Notes: generated by a model not told the origin, from the sequence alone. A stretch of 33,340 nucleotides of DNA from Elioraea sp. Yellowstone (GCF_006704265.1 NZ_VIKA01000024.1:1-33340), one strand, 5' to 3'. Positions 1-8,837 are shown, numbered from the stretch's first letter. Translations and numbers: made by a program.

Positions 1-729
1 GGCGTCACCGTCAGCGTGCCCGGCACGAAGGTGATCGCGTAGTTGCCGCTGGTCAGGCCCGAGGGCGTGATCGCGTAGCTGCCGACCGGGCTCGCCGGCG
101 CCGCCGGTGTGGCGAAGGTCAGCGTGCCGCCCAGCACGCCCGGCCCCTCGCCCAGCACGAAGCCGGCATAGGTCGCGCTGAAGGCCGGATTCGCCGCGCC
201 GTAAGTGCGCGTCGCGTCGTTCGCCGTCACGGTCAAGGGCGCCGGCGTCACCGTCAGCGTGCCCGGCACGAAGGTGATCGCGTAGTTGCCGCTGGTCAGG
301 CCCGAGGGCGTGATCGCGTAGCTGCCGACCGGGCTCGCCGGGGTCGCCGGTGTGGCGAAGGTCAGCGTGCCGCCCAGCACGCCCGGCCCCTCGCCCAACA
401 CGAAGCCGGCATAAGTCGCGCTGAAGGCCGGATTCGCCGCGCCGTAAGCGCGCGTCGCGTCGTTCGCCGTCACGGTCAAGGGCGCCGGCGTCACCGTCAG
501 CGTGCCCGGCACGAAGGTGATCGCGTAGTTGCCGCTGGTCAGGCCCGAGGGCGTGATCGCATAGCTGCCGACCGGGCTCGCCGGGGTCGCCGGTGTAGCG
601 AAGGTCAGCGTGCCGCCGAGCACGCCCGGCCCCTCGCCCAGCACGAAGCCGGCATAGGTCGCGCTGAAGGCTGGGTTCGCCGCGCCGTAAGTGCGCGTCG
701 CGTCGTTCGCCGTCACGGTCAAGGGCGCC
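1..729 (-). repeat. Three near-identical 243-bp tandem repeats encoding 81-residue MBG (YGX-type) domains
   Basis: The plus strand shows the start of a unit (ggcgtcaccgtcagcgtg) at 1, 244, 487 and 730, an exact period of 243 bp. The units 1-243, 244-486 and 487-729 differ at only a handful of bases. Each codes on the minus strand for an 81-residue module containing AYGAANPAF or TYGAANPAF, GTLTFATPATPASPVGSYA and GTLTVTPA, the usual pattern of MBG_2/YGX domains in bacterial adhesins. A much more diverged unit (VYGTAVAPGA ... DGTLTVTPA) lies at about 730-975 and caps the array on its N-terminal side. The window starts exactly on a unit boundary, so the true copy number is unknown. Confidence 0.93.
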
Positions 730-3713
730 GGCGTCACCGTCAGCGTGCCGTCCACGAGCACGAGGGCATAGCGCTGGGCCGCGCCGCGCGCCGTGAGTGC
801 GGCGACCGGCGAGGTCACATAGGTGCCGACAGCCGCGCTGTCGGGTGCGCCCGTGCTGGTGGAGGTCGTGCCGCCCGTCAGCACTGTCGCCAGCGGGCCG
901 TCCTTCGGGCGCAGCGCGGATGCATCGATGCTGGCTCCCGGCGCGACCGCCGTGCCGTAGACCTTCGCGAGCGTCTGGCCGGTGACCACCAGCACCGGCT
1001 GTTCGCCGTAGACGATGCGGTTGCCGCCCAGCACGTCGAGCGTGACCACCTGGCCGGGGACGTCGGCGCGCGCCGGATCGCCGTAGTCGAACGGTCGGCC
1101 ATAGAGATCGAACTGCGGCGTGCCCGGCTCCGTGCCGAGCATGCCGGCGAAGGTGTCGAGGAACACCAGCCAGCGGCCGTTCGGCGCGGCGAGCGCCCCG
1201 GCGCCGGCCTGGTTGTCGAAGCCGCGCCCGGCCGCGATCGTCAGCGCATCGCCCGTGCCGGTGGCGGTCACGGTCGCCCCGGGCGCGAGCGTGACGCGCT
1301 CCTCCGACACCAGCGCAACCTGCGCCGCGGTCACCGGCGCACGCAGGGTGATCGTGCCCGTGCCGCGCGTGTCCACGCGCAGACCGACCGGGGAGGTGTA
1401 GCTGCTCGCGGTCGTGCCGGTGCCCGGACCCGGCGCCGAGGCCTCCAGCATGAAGTCGCTGCCGGGACCCAGGTTGAAGAGCGGCGCGACGCCGGCGCTG
1501 ATCGCACCCGCCACCCGGACCGATCCGCCGTTGCCGACGGCGGCATCGCCGGCCCGCACCACCCCGTTCCAGAACTGCTGCGGCGCGCGCATCGTCAGGT
1601 CGGCGCCGTTCAGCGCGAACACCCGACCCGGGCTCGCGCCGTCGAGGACGCGGATGCGGCGGCTCGCCTCCATGGTGAGCGATCCGCCCGCCCCCGCCAC
1701 CACCTCGACGAAGGCGTTGCTCCCCGTCCCGCCGATGACGTCGATGGACGGCGCGCGCAGGGTGATGGCGCCGGTCTCGCTGCGCACCCGCGCCCATGAG
1801 GCGCCGGCATTGCCGCGCACCTCGATCGCCGTGCCGGCAACGATGTCGAGCGGCCCGCTGTCGGTCTGCACGCGCACGTTGCGCGTGTCGGCCGAGACGA
1901 GACGCTGCAGGCGCACGGTGCCCGCGGTCGCCTCGAGCCTGAGCGAACCGGAGGTGGTGGTGATCGCGATGTTGCGGTCGTTGCCGGCGTTGGAGGCGAT
2001 CAGGTTGCCCGTGCGTGCCTGCAGGCCGATATCGCCCGTGCCCGAGGCGATCACGTTGTGGTTGACGATCAGGTTCCGGCCCGTGTCGATCCGGAGGTCG
2101 CCGCTGCCCGAACTCGTCAGCGGGGCGGCGATGGTGGTGTCGGTGGCGGCGATGCCGGTGAAGCTGCCCGCACCGGAGGTCGTGATCGCCTGGTTGATCA
2201 CCAGGTTGTTGTCGGCGATCAAGGTGAGGCTGCCCGCCCCGCTCCAGCTGATGCCGGCATTCACGGTGATGTTGCCGAGTTGCGGTCCGGCGACGTTGGT
2301 CGTGATCGTCACGTCGCTGCCGAGATCGAGCACCGACTGGATCACGTCGCGATCCACCACCCAGTCGCCCGGACCGGCGGGCGGATCGTTCACTCCCGCA
2401 CCGACCCCGGCACCGGTGGTCTGGATCCGCACGTTGCGCGGATCGAGCAGCCACGTGCCGCCCGCGCCCGGCGTGACGCTGGCCGAGGGTGCGACCCCCA
2501 GATCACCCTTGGCCGAGGTCTCGATGAAGCCGCCGGCGAGCAGGCCGTCGGCCGCGATGGCACCCGCGACCCAGGTGGCCTGATCCGCCCAGAGGATCAC
2601 GCTGCCGCCCGCCCCTTCGGTCGCGCGCGCCTCGATCCGCGCGCCGGCCTCGAGCGTCGTCGTCTCGGCCCGGCGCAGCGCGCCCTGTCCCTGGCGATCG
2701 CCGCCGACCCGCACCGTCCCGCCGGCGCTGCGGCCATTCGCGACGACCTGCGCGCCGGAGGCCACGCGGACATCCTGGCCGGTCACGGTCACCGATCCGC
2801 CACGGGTCGCGCCGGACGCGTCGAGCGTGCCCGCGACCCGCACCGTGCCCTGGCCGCGGCCGACGAGCTCGATCGTGCCGCCCGCCCCCTCGGCCGAGGC
2901 GGCGCGGATCACGCCGGAGGTGTTGATGACGTTGGCGAGCAGGCCTGACGCGGTGCCGGCAGTGAGCAGCACGCGTCCGCCGCCCGCATCGATCAGCCCC
3001 GTGTTGGCGACGGCCGCGTCGGGACGGCCGGCATCCCCCTCGACCGCGATCCGCACCACGCCGTCGCCGGCGAGATCGATCGTCGTCGTCTCGCCGGAGG
3101 CGAGCGCGACCGTGCCGCGGCGGGCGACGATGGTGCCGCTGTTGGCGACCCGGCCGCCGACCAGGGCGGCGAGGCCCGCCTCGCGCACGGTGATGCTGCC
3201 CTGGTTCTCGACACGGGCGCCGGCGGCCTCCGCGCCGCGCAGCTCCAGCCGGCCTTCGGCCATGAAGCGGTTCGCATCGGCGGCACGGCTGGTCGCGACC
3301 AGACCGCCGACATCGACCCGCGCCGTTCCGGTGAAGACCACCCCGTGCGTGTTCTGGATGATGACGGTGCCGGGGGCGGTGATCTGCCCCGCGATGGTGC
3401 TTTCCCGCCCCGAATGCACGCGGTTGAGCGTCGCCGCGTGGGCCCCGGGCTGGTCGAAGGCGACGCGATGATCGCGCCCGACATCGAAGCTCTGCCAGTC
3501 GATCACTGCCCGCGGCGTGGTCTGGCGGATCCGCGTCTCGGCGGCGGTGGCGGAGATGGTGGCGGCGCCCTGGGCGACGCTGCCTCCCTGCGGGGCCTGG
3601 GCCTGGGCGGGCTGGGCGAGCAGCGCCGCGGCCGCGGCGCCGGCGAGCAACAGACGACGGGGTGCGGTGGCGGCCGTCTCGATTGCGGTGACACGGGGTT
3701 CAGGGAGTGCCAT
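1..3713 (-). CDS. Large secreted adhesin, filamentous haemagglutinin / two-partner secretion (TpsA) type, C-terminus cut off
   Basis: Reading leftwards from the ATG at 3713, the frame stays open in every stretch I translated and runs off position 1, giving 1237 residues without the C-terminus. Residues 1 to about 39 form a long signal peptide: basic residues (APRR), a hydrophobic LLLAGAAAAALLA core and an AQA cleavage site. Next comes the TPS/haemagglutination-activity domain, seen in motifs such as VIDWQSFDVG, TLNRV, GTVIIQNTHGVVF and GLVATS. A long beta-helix-like part follows, rich in short motifs (for example NNLVINQAITTSGAG). The last part seen is MBG-type (YGX) repeats. Family members are exported across the outer membrane by a TpsB/FhaC partner and act in adhesion or biofilm formation. 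No TpsB gene is in this window. The gene is divergent from a secreted protease gene. No strong Shine-Dalgarno precedes the ATG, but the signal peptide fixes the start well. Confidence 0.9.
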   Translation of the reverse strand, partial: MALPEPRVTAIETAATAPRRLLLAGAAAAALLAQPAQAQAPQGGSVAQGAATISATAAETRIRQTTPRAVIDWQSFDVGRDHRVAFDQPGAHAATLNRVHSGRESTIAGQITAPGTVIIQNTHGVVFTGTARVDVGGLVATSRAADANRFMAEGRLELRGAEAAGARVENQGSITVREAGLAALVGGRVANSGTIVARRGTVALASGETTTIDLAGDGVVRIAVEGDAGRPDAAVANTGLIDAGGGRVLLTAGTASGLLANVINTSGVIRAASAEGAGGTIELVGRGQGTVRVAGTLDASGATRGGSVTVTGQDVRVASGAQVVANGRSAGGTVRVGGDRQGQGALRRAETTTLEAGARIEARATEGAGGSVILWADQATWVAGAIAADGLLAGGFIETSAKGDLGVAPSASVTPGAGGTWLLDPRNVRIQTTGAGVGAGVNDPPAGPGDWVVDRDVIQSVLDLGSDVTITTNVAGPQLGNITVNAGISWSGAGSLTLIADNNLVINQAITTSGAGSFTGIAATDTTIAAPLTSSGSGDLRIDTGRNLIVNHNVIASGTGDIGLQARTGNLIASNAGNDRNIAITTTSGSLRLEATAGTVRLQRLVSADTRNVRVQTDSGPLDIVAGTAIEVRGNAGASWARVRSETGAITLRAPSIDVIGGTGSNAFVEVVAGAGGSLTMEASRRIRVLDGASPGRVFALNGADLTMRAPQQFWNGVVRAGDAAVGNGGSVRVAGAISAGVAPLFNLGPGSDFMLEASAPGPGTGTTASSYTSPVGLRVDTRGTGTITLRAPVTAAQVALVSEERVTLAPGATVTATGTGDALTIAAGRGFDNQAGAGALAAPNGRWLVFLDTFAGMLGTEPGTPQFDLYGRPFDYGDPARADVPGQVVTLDVLGGNRIVYGEQPVLVVTGQTLAKVYGTAVAPGASIDASALRPKDGPLATVLTGGTTSTSTGAPDSAAVGTYVTSPVAALTARGAAQRYALVLVDGTLTVTPAPLTVTANDATRTYGAANPAFSATYAGFVLGEGPGVLGGTLTFATPATPASPVGSYAITPSGLTSGNYAITFVPGTLTVTPAPLTVTANDATRAYGAANPAFSATYAGFVLGEGPGVLGGTLTFATPATPASPVGSYAITPSGLTSGNYAITFVPGTLTVTPAPLTVTANDATRTYGAANPAFSATYAGFVLGEGPGVLGGTLTFATPAAPASPVGSYAITPSGLTSGNYAITFVPGTLTVT

Positions 3714-3907
3714 GGTGTGTCCGTCAGGGGGAGGGCGTTAAAGAACCCTTAATGAAAACCAAAACTAGTTGGCAACGCTTATTTTTTAGATGCCTGACAT
3801 CATAATTGTTTCTGTAACGGTTGAATTAACGCCGCACTTACCCCACCTCGCCTACGCAGTGTGCGCACACGCTGCGCCAGAAGGGCGCTCTTCGGAGTGG
3901 CCTGCGC
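3714..3907. promoter_or_regulatory. AT-rich divergent intergenic region between the adhesin and protease genes
   Basis: This 194-bp gap holds no convincing gene. Positions 3739-3835 are strikingly AT-rich compared with everything around them, including attttttaga at 3781, so promoters for both divergent genes probably lie here. I cannot name -10 and -35 boxes with confidence. A perfect 10-bp palindrome, tgtgcgcaca, lies at 3860-3869, flanked by gcag and ctgc. It could be an operator, but palindromes of this length are expected by chance many times in 33 kb. Confidence 0.5.
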
Positions 3908-4666
3908 ATGCGACGGTTGGGGAACGGGATTGCGTGTGCGCTCTCTCTCGTCGTCGCGCTCGGCGGAGAGGGCGTGGTGTCACCCGCGACCGGCCATCAG
4001 GCCGGTTCCGCGACACCACGCGCCGTCTCCTTGATCGCGCCGGCCGACCCGATCGCCCTGCACGTGGTCGTCCTCGCCCCCCGCAGCATCGGCTCCGCCT
4101 TCCCCCTGGACCGCGACCTGCTGGTCACCGCCGGCCATCTGGTCAGGGGCCTGCCGCTCGGCGCGCCGGTCACGCTGCGGCGCGGCGGCGGCATGGCGAC
4201 CATCGAGGCGCGGCTGATCGCGGTGAGTCGCGACCTCGACCTTGCGGTCCTGCGCGTGCCTCCGGGCTTCGCCCCGGCAGAGCCCGCTGCCGAGTCGGCC
4301 GCCCTGCCCTCGGATCTTCCCCTGACCGCGGCCGGCTCCGTCCCGGTCGCCGATCCGCGCGTGCTCGCGGCGCCGCGCCGGGCATTCGGTGCGGCCACCG
4401 GCGCCTCGCTCGCCATCGCCGGGATCGGCCCCGGCCTCGTCGTCAGGCTGGCCGGGGTTGCGCCGGGCTTCTCCGGCGGTCCCGTGATGGATGCGCGCGG
4501 CCGTCTGGTCGGCATGATCGTGGCGATCCGCCGTGTCGCCGGAACCCGGCTGTCGGCCTTCGCACCGCGCGCGGCCGCCGCCGAGGGCGGCGTGAGCGAG
4601 GCGTTGATCCTGCCGGTGGCCGCGATCCGCGCCGAGGTGCAGAGCCTGCTCGCCGCGGCGCACTGA
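3908..4666 (+). CDS. Secreted trypsin-like serine protease (S1 family, trypsin_2 type)
   Basis: The product is 252 residues. The N-terminus (RR, then a hydrophobic ACALSLVVALGG stretch) looks like a Sec signal peptide or membrane anchor, so the protein probably acts in the periplasm or outside the cell. The catalytic triad is readable: His77 in LLVTAGHLV, Asp111 in SRDLDLAVLRV and Ser189 in PGFSGGPV, the spacing expected of a small chymotrypsin-fold protease. After Ser189 the usual GRLVGMIV strand is present. There is no PDZ domain, so it is not a full DegP/HtrA. It lies 194 bp from and divergent to the adhesin gene, which suggests, without proof, that it processes or trims surface proteins. 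A ggag stretch lies about 10 bases before the ATG. It could also be a housekeeping envelope protease unconnected with its neighbour. Confidence 0.8.
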   Translation: MRRLGNGIACALSLVVALGGEGVVSPATGHQAGSATPRAVSLIAPADPIALHVVVLAPRSIGSAFPLDRDLLVTAGHLVRGLPLGAPVTLRRGGGMATIEARLIAVSRDLDLAVLRVPPGFAPAEPAAESAALPSDLPLTAAGSVPVADPRVLAAPRRAFGAATGASLAIAGIGPGLVVRLAGVAPGFSGGPVMDARGRLVGMIVAIRRVAGTRLSAFAPRAAAAEGGVSEALILPVAAIRAEVQSLLAAAH

Positions 4667-4734
4667 GCCGCGCCGCGCCCCGGTCCGCCCCCTCCCCCGC
4701 GACAACGCCGGTCGGATCGCCTAGAAGCCGTTGC

Positions 4735-6642
4735 ATGTGCGGCATTGCCGGCCTGCTCTCCCCTGGGCTCGCGCCCGACGCGCTGGCTGCGCGCGCCCGC
4801 GCCATGGGCGCGGCGCTCGTGCATCGCGGTCCGGATTCGCAAGGGGTCTGGACCGACCCCGCCGCCGGGCTCGCCCTCGCCCACACCCGGCTCGCGATCG
4901 TCGATCTCTCGCCGGCCGGCCACCAGCCGATGGTCTCCGCCTGCGGCCGCTACACGATCATCTACAACGGCGAGAGCTACAACGACGCCGAGATGCGCGC
5001 CGCCCTGCCGCCGCACAACTGGCGCGGGCGGTCGGACACCGAGACGATCCTCGAAGCCTGCGCGCGCTGGGGGGTGGAGGAGACGGCGCGGCGGCTGAAC
5101 GCCATGGCCGCCTTCGCGCTCTGGGACGCCGTGGAGCGGCGGCTCTGGCTGGTGCGCGACCGGGTCGGGATCAAGCCGGTCTATTACGGGCGGTTTCCGG
5201 GCCTGTTCCTGTTCGGCAGCGAGCTCAAGGCGTTGCGCGCCGTTCCTGGATGGACGCCGGAGCTCGATCCGGCCGTGCGCGCGGCCTATCTGCGGTGGGG
5301 CTACGTGCCCGGGCGGCACGCGATCTATCGCGGGATCGCCAAGCTCGAGCCGGGCTCGGTCCTGTCGGTGCGTGCCGGCGAGGCGCCGCGCATCGTCCGC
5401 TACTGGGACCCGCGCGACGTGGCCCTCGCCGGCATCGCCCGCCCGCTCGACCTCTCCGAGGACGAGGCGGCGGAACGGCTCGATCACCTGCTCGCGGATG
5501 CGGTCAGGCGCCAGCTCGTCTCCGACGTGCCCCTCGGCGCCTTCCTGTCGGGGGGCGTCGATTCCTCCACCGTCGTCGCGCTGATGCGCAACGGCAGCGT
5601 GCCGCGCACCTTCACGATCGGCTTCGACAGCGCCGCGCACGACGAGGCGCCGCATGCCGAGGCGGTCGCCCGCCATCTCGGCACCGACCACACGGTGATG
5701 ACGGTGGGCGACGCGGAGGCGCTGAAGGTCGTGCCCACGCTCGCGGAGATGTACGACGAGCCCTTCGCCGACGTCTCCTCGGTGCCGACCGCGGTGGTCT
5801 GCCGGCTGACGCGCAGCCAGGTGACGGTGGCGCTCTCCGGCGATGGCGGCGACGAGCTCTTCGCCGGCTACACGCGTTACGTGCAGGCTGAAGCGATCCG
5901 GTCCCGGCTCGGCCGCATCCCCGTCCCGCTCCGCCGCGCCGCCGGAGCCCTCCTGCGCGCCCTGCCGGCGCGCACCGGCGATGCGATCGCCCGTCTCTTG
6001 CCACGTCGCCTGCAGGTCACGACCGCCGGGCACCGGCTGAACCGGCTCGGCGTGATCCTGGCCGACGGCAGCTTCCCAGGCCTCTACCGCGAGATGATCG
6101 GGCTCTGGCCCGCCGTGCCGGTGCTCGACCCGCCGGCCGAGGAGGCGGCCCCCCCTGCCCTGCCGCCCGGGCTCGCGCCGCTCGACCACATGCGGCTGTT
6201 CGACACGCTCGCCTATCTGCCCGACGACATCCTGACGAAGGTGGACCGGGCCTCGATGGCGGTCTCGCTCGAGGTGCGCGTGCCGCTGCTCGACCACCGC
6301 GTGGTGGAGTTCGCCTGGTCGCTGCCGCCCGCGCTGAACGGCGCCCAGAACGGGGGCAAGCGGCTCTTGCGCCGGGTGCTCTACCGCCGCGTACCGCGCG
6401 ACCTGATCGAGCGGCCCAAGCGCGGCTTCGCCCCGCCGATCGGCGCCTGGCTGCGCGGCCCCCTGCGCGACTGGGCCGAGGACCTGCTCGATCCCGCCCG
6501 GCTCGCCGAGGGCGGCATCGATCCCGCCCGGATCCGGCCGCTCTGGGCGCGCCATGTCGCGGGGGTGGTGAACGAGCAGTACCGGCTCTGGGCGGTGCTG
6601 ATGCACGAGGCCTGGCGCCGGCGCTGGCTCGCTTCGGGGTAG
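4735..6642 (+). CDS. asnB: AsnB-like glutamine-dependent amidotransferase (asparagine synthase family), copy 1
   Basis: The product is 635 residues. I start at ATG 4735 because Cys2 of MCGIAG must be N-terminal: it is the class II glutaminase nucleophile after Met removal. The open frame continues upstream only as noise overlapping the protease gene. The glutaminase domain spans about 1-200, with HRGPDSQG, YNGESYN and SDTETI. The synthetase domain follows, with the PP-loop SGGVDSS at 272-278 and SGDGGDELFAGY further on. In surface-polysaccharide clusters such enzymes are thought to amidate sugar uronic acids or other carboxyls rather than make free asparagine, and its neighbours favour that here. 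The stop is 2 bases before the next start. A second family member sits at 11027. Confidence 0.9.
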   Translation: MCGIAGLLSPGLAPDALAARARAMGAALVHRGPDSQGVWTDPAAGLALAHTRLAIVDLSPAGHQPMVSACGRYTIIYNGESYNDAEMRAALPPHNWRGRSDTETILEACARWGVEETARRLNAMAAFALWDAVERRLWLVRDRVGIKPVYYGRFPGLFLFGSELKALRAVPGWTPELDPAVRAAYLRWGYVPGRHAIYRGIAKLEPGSVLSVRAGEAPRIVRYWDPRDVALAGIARPLDLSEDEAAERLDHLLADAVRRQLVSDVPLGAFLSGGVDSSTVVALMRNGSVPRTFTIGFDSAAHDEAPHAEAVARHLGTDHTVMTVGDAEALKVVPTLAEMYDEPFADVSSVPTAVVCRLTRSQVTVALSGDGGDELFAGYTRYVQAEAIRSRLGRIPVPLRRAAGALLRALPARTGDAIARLLPRRLQVTTAGHRLNRLGVILADGSFPGLYREMIGLWPAVPVLDPPAEEAAPPALPPGLAPLDHMRLFDTLAYLPDDILTKVDRASMAVSLEVRVPLLDHRVVEFAWSLPPALNGAQNGGKRLLRRVLYRRVPRDLIERPKRGFAPPIGAWLRGPLRDWAEDLLDPARLAEGGIDPARIRPLWARHVAGVVNEQYRLWAVLMHEAWRRRWLASG

Positions 6643-6644
6643 CG

Positions 6645-7787
6645 TTGCGCGTCCTGCACGTGATCACCGGCCTCGGCATCGGCGGCGCCGAGACCATGCT
6701 GGCGCGGCTGATCGAAGCCACGCCCGCGATCGCGCATGTGGTTGCGCCGCTGACCGATGCGCTCGGCCTCGCGCCGCGGCTCGCCGATGCCGGGGCGCGC
6801 GTGGTGCGGCTCGGCATCCGCTCGGCGGCCACGCTGCCGTCCGGGCTCGTCGGGCTCGCCAGACTGATCCGCGAGGTCCGGCCGGACCTGATCCAGTCCT
6901 GGCTCTACCATGCCGATCTCGCGGCGACCGTGGCGCGGAGCCTCGCCCGGCGCCCGGTGCCCCTGGTCTGGTCGATCCGCTGCGCCGATCTCGACCTTCG
7001 CCGCTATGCCCCCACCACGCGCTGGGTGGTGCGTGCGCTCGCGCGGCTCTCGCACCTGCCGGCGGCGGTGGTCAGCAACAGCGAGGCCGGGCTCGCCTGG
7101 CACCGGCGACTCGGCTACCGGCCGCGCCGCGCATTGGTGATCCCCAACGGCTACGACACGTCCCGCTTCCGCCCGGATCGCGAGGCGGGGGCTGCGCTGC
7201 GGCGCGCGCTCGGCTGGCCGGCCGATGCCGTGATCGTCGGCATGGTCGCGCGCGTCGATCCGGCCAAGGACCATGCCGGGTTCCTCGAGGCGATCGGCCG
7301 GGGGCCGCCCGCCCTGCGCGCCGTGCTGATCGGCCAGGGCACCGAGGCGCTCGCGATCCCGCCGCGGCTCGCCGGCCGGGTCGCCGCCCTCGGCGTGCGC
7401 GCGGACGTCGCCGCGCTGACCGCCGGCTTCGACATCGCCTGCCTGGCGAGCTTCACTGAAGGATTCCCCAACGTCGTGGCGGAGGCGATGGCCTGCGGCG
7501 TGCCCTGTGTTGCGACCGCGGTGGGCGATGCCGCCGCCATCCTCGGCGGCACGGGCGTGCTGGTGCCACCGGGCGATCCGACCGCGCTCGCCGCGGCCTT
7601 CGCGCGGCTCGCCGCCATGCCCGCGGCGGAGCGCCGGGCGCTGGGGGAGGCCGCCCGCGCCCGCGTGATCGAGGCCTACTCCATCGCCGCCGCGGCCGAA
7701 CGCTACACCGCCCTCTGGCAGGACGCCGCCGCGACGGAGCCGCATGCGGCGCGGACATTTGCGGCGCGCGGAGAGGCTGGTATGTAG
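6645..7787 (+). CDS. Glycosyltransferase, GT4 family (GT-B fold)
   Basis: The product is 380 residues, starting with TTG at 6645; ggggtag lies just upstream, within the end of the previous gene. The N-terminal Rossmann domain opens with HVITGLGIGGAETML, typical of GT4 enzymes working on a lipid-linked or protein-linked acceptor. The C-terminal donor-binding domain has the E-x7-E motif, EGFPNVVAEAMACGVP, near residue 270, followed by GGTGVLVPPGDP. There is no signal peptide or membrane segment, so it is probably cytoplasmic or peripheral at the inner membrane. It is tightly coupled to the AsnB-like gene, so it likely adds one sugar of the same glycan. Donor and acceptor cannot be read from the sequence. 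Confidence 0.88.
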   Translation: MRVLHVITGLGIGGAETMLARLIEATPAIAHVVAPLTDALGLAPRLADAGARVVRLGIRSAATLPSGLVGLARLIREVRPDLIQSWLYHADLAATVARSLARRPVPLVWSIRCADLDLRRYAPTTRWVVRALARLSHLPAAVVSNSEAGLAWHRRLGYRPRRALVIPNGYDTSRFRPDREAGAALRRALGWPADAVIVGMVARVDPAKDHAGFLEAIGRGPPALRAVLIGQGTEALAIPPRLAGRVAALGVRADVAALTAGFDIACLASFTEGFPNVVAEAMACGVPCVATAVGDAAAILGGTGVLVPPGDPTALAAAFARLAAMPAAERRALGEAARARVIEAYSIAAAAERYTALWQDAAATEPHAARTFAARGEAGM

Positions 7788-7814
7788 CCGCGCCGCAGCC
7801 CCCGAGGGCGCGGC
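7787..7814. other. Perfect 8-bp inverted repeat in the gap between the glycosyltransferase and epimerase genes
   Basis: gccgcgcc (7787-7794) pairs perfectly with ggcgcggc (7807-7814) across a 12-base loop, immediately after the stop of the glycosyltransferase and before the gaggagac ribosome site of the epimerase. No T-run follows, so it is not a classical terminator. It may slow transcription, stabilise mRNA, or be chance in such GC-rich DNA. Confidence 0.35.
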
Positions 7815-7841
7815 CGCCCCTCCGTTCCCGAGGAGACGAGC

Positions 7842-8837
7842 TTGGACATCCGAGGCAAGCGCTTCGTGGTCATCGGCGGCGCCGGCCTGATCGGCTCGCA
7901 CACGGTCGATCTGCTGACGCGCGAGGACGTCGGCGCGATCGTCGTCTACGACAACTTCGTGCGCGGCCGGCACGAGAACCTCGCCGCCGCGCTCAAGGAT
8001 CCGCGCGTGCGGATCTTCGAGGCGGGCGGCGACATCACGCAGACCGATATCCTCGAGGCCGCGCTCGAGGGCGCGGACGGCGTGTTCCATTTCGCCGCCC
8101 TCTGGCTGCTGCAGTGCCACGAGTTCCCGCGCGCCGCCTTCGAGGTGAACGTGAAGGGCATGTTCAACGTCCTCGACGCCTGCGTGCGCAGGGGCGTGAA
8201 GCGGCTGGTCTGGTCGTCCTCGGCCTCGGTCTACGGCGATGCGGTCGAGGAGCCGATGACCGAGGACCATCCCTTCAACAACCGCAACTTCTACGGCGCG
8301 ACCAAGATCTGCGGCGAGGCGATGGCGCGCGCCTACCACCACCGCTACGGCCTGCCCCAGGTGGGCCTGCGCTACATGAACGTCTACGGGCCGCGCCAGG
8401 ACTACCAGGGCGCCTACATCGCCGTGATCATGAAGATGCTCGATGCGATCGACCGCGGCGAGGGACCGACCATCTTCGGCGACGGCTCCGAGGCCTTCGA
8501 CTTCGTCGCGGTGGAGGACTGCGCGGTGGCCAATCTCTGCGCCATGCGCGCCGAGGTGGCGGACGGGTTCTACAATGTCGGCACCGGCCGGCGCACCTCG
8601 CTCAGGGAGATCGCCGAACTCCTGCTGCGGCTGACCGGATCGAACCAGGAGATCCGCTACGCGCCGCGCAGCCAGGCGACGCTGGTGCGCAACCGCATCG
8701 GCTCGCCGGAGCGGGCCAGGCGCGAGCTCGGCTTCGAGGCGCGCATCGGCCTCGAGGAGGGGCTCGCCCGGCTGATCGCGTGGCGGCGCGCGCACAAGGC
8801 CGAGGTCGAGGCGCGCCGCGCGCGCATCGGGACGTGA
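7842..8837 (+). CDS. NAD-dependent nucleotide-sugar epimerase/dehydratase (extended SDR)
   Basis: The product is 331 residues. The TTG start at 7842 is supported by gaggagac about 5 bases upstream and by the Rossmann motif falling at the usual distance, GGAGLIG at 12-18. The catalytic triad is typical of extended SDRs: serine in SSSASVYG at about 125-129, then Tyr151 and Lys155 in YGATK. RYMNVYGPRQ and DFVAVEDCA further on are family signatures for binding the nucleotide sugar. The closest general match is UDP-glucose/UDP-GlcNAc 4-epimerase-like enzymes, but dehydratases and uronate decarboxylases share these motifs. Placed just before a DegT aminotransferase, it may prepare a keto sugar or set the C4 configuration. 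The substrate is not resolved. Confidence 0.85.
   Translation: MDIRGKRFVVIGGAGLIGSHTVDLLTREDVGAIVVYDNFVRGRHENLAAALKDPRVRIFEAGGDITQTDILEAALEGADGVFHFAALWLLQCHEFPRAAFEVNVKGMFNVLDACVRRGVKRLVWSSSASVYGDAVEEPMTEDHPFNNRNFYGATKICGEAMARAYHHRYGLPQVGLRYMNVYGPRQDYQGAYIAVIMKMLDAIDRGEGPTIFGDGSEAFDFVAVEDCAVANLCAMRAEVADGFYNVGTGRRTSLREIAELLLRLTGSNQEIRYAPRSQATLVRNRIGSPERARRELGFEARIGLEEGLARLIAWRRAHKAEVEARRARIGT

Noticed and set aside
1-729. Tandem repeats considered as CRISPR or satellite DNA
   Set aside because: The units are 243 bp with no spacers, keep the reading frame and encode a known adhesin domain.
1414-3752. Several plus-strand frames across the adhesin region
   Set aside because: The minus strand has a continuous frame with signal peptide, TPS domain and MBG repeats; the plus-strand frames are fragmentary and alanine/proline/arginine-rich.
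3790-4734. In-frame extension of the first AsnB-like gene upstream to 3790, giving 950 residues
   Set aside because: The extra part overlaps the protease gene and is arginine-rich out-of-frame noise. Cys2 of the glutaminase must be at the N-terminus, so the gene starts at 4735.
3997-6606. Long minus-strand frames (869 and 914 codons) opposite the protease and polysaccharide genes
   Set aside because: They are antisense shadows of conserved genes with full catalytic motifs on the other strand. No motif is seen in the shadow translations.
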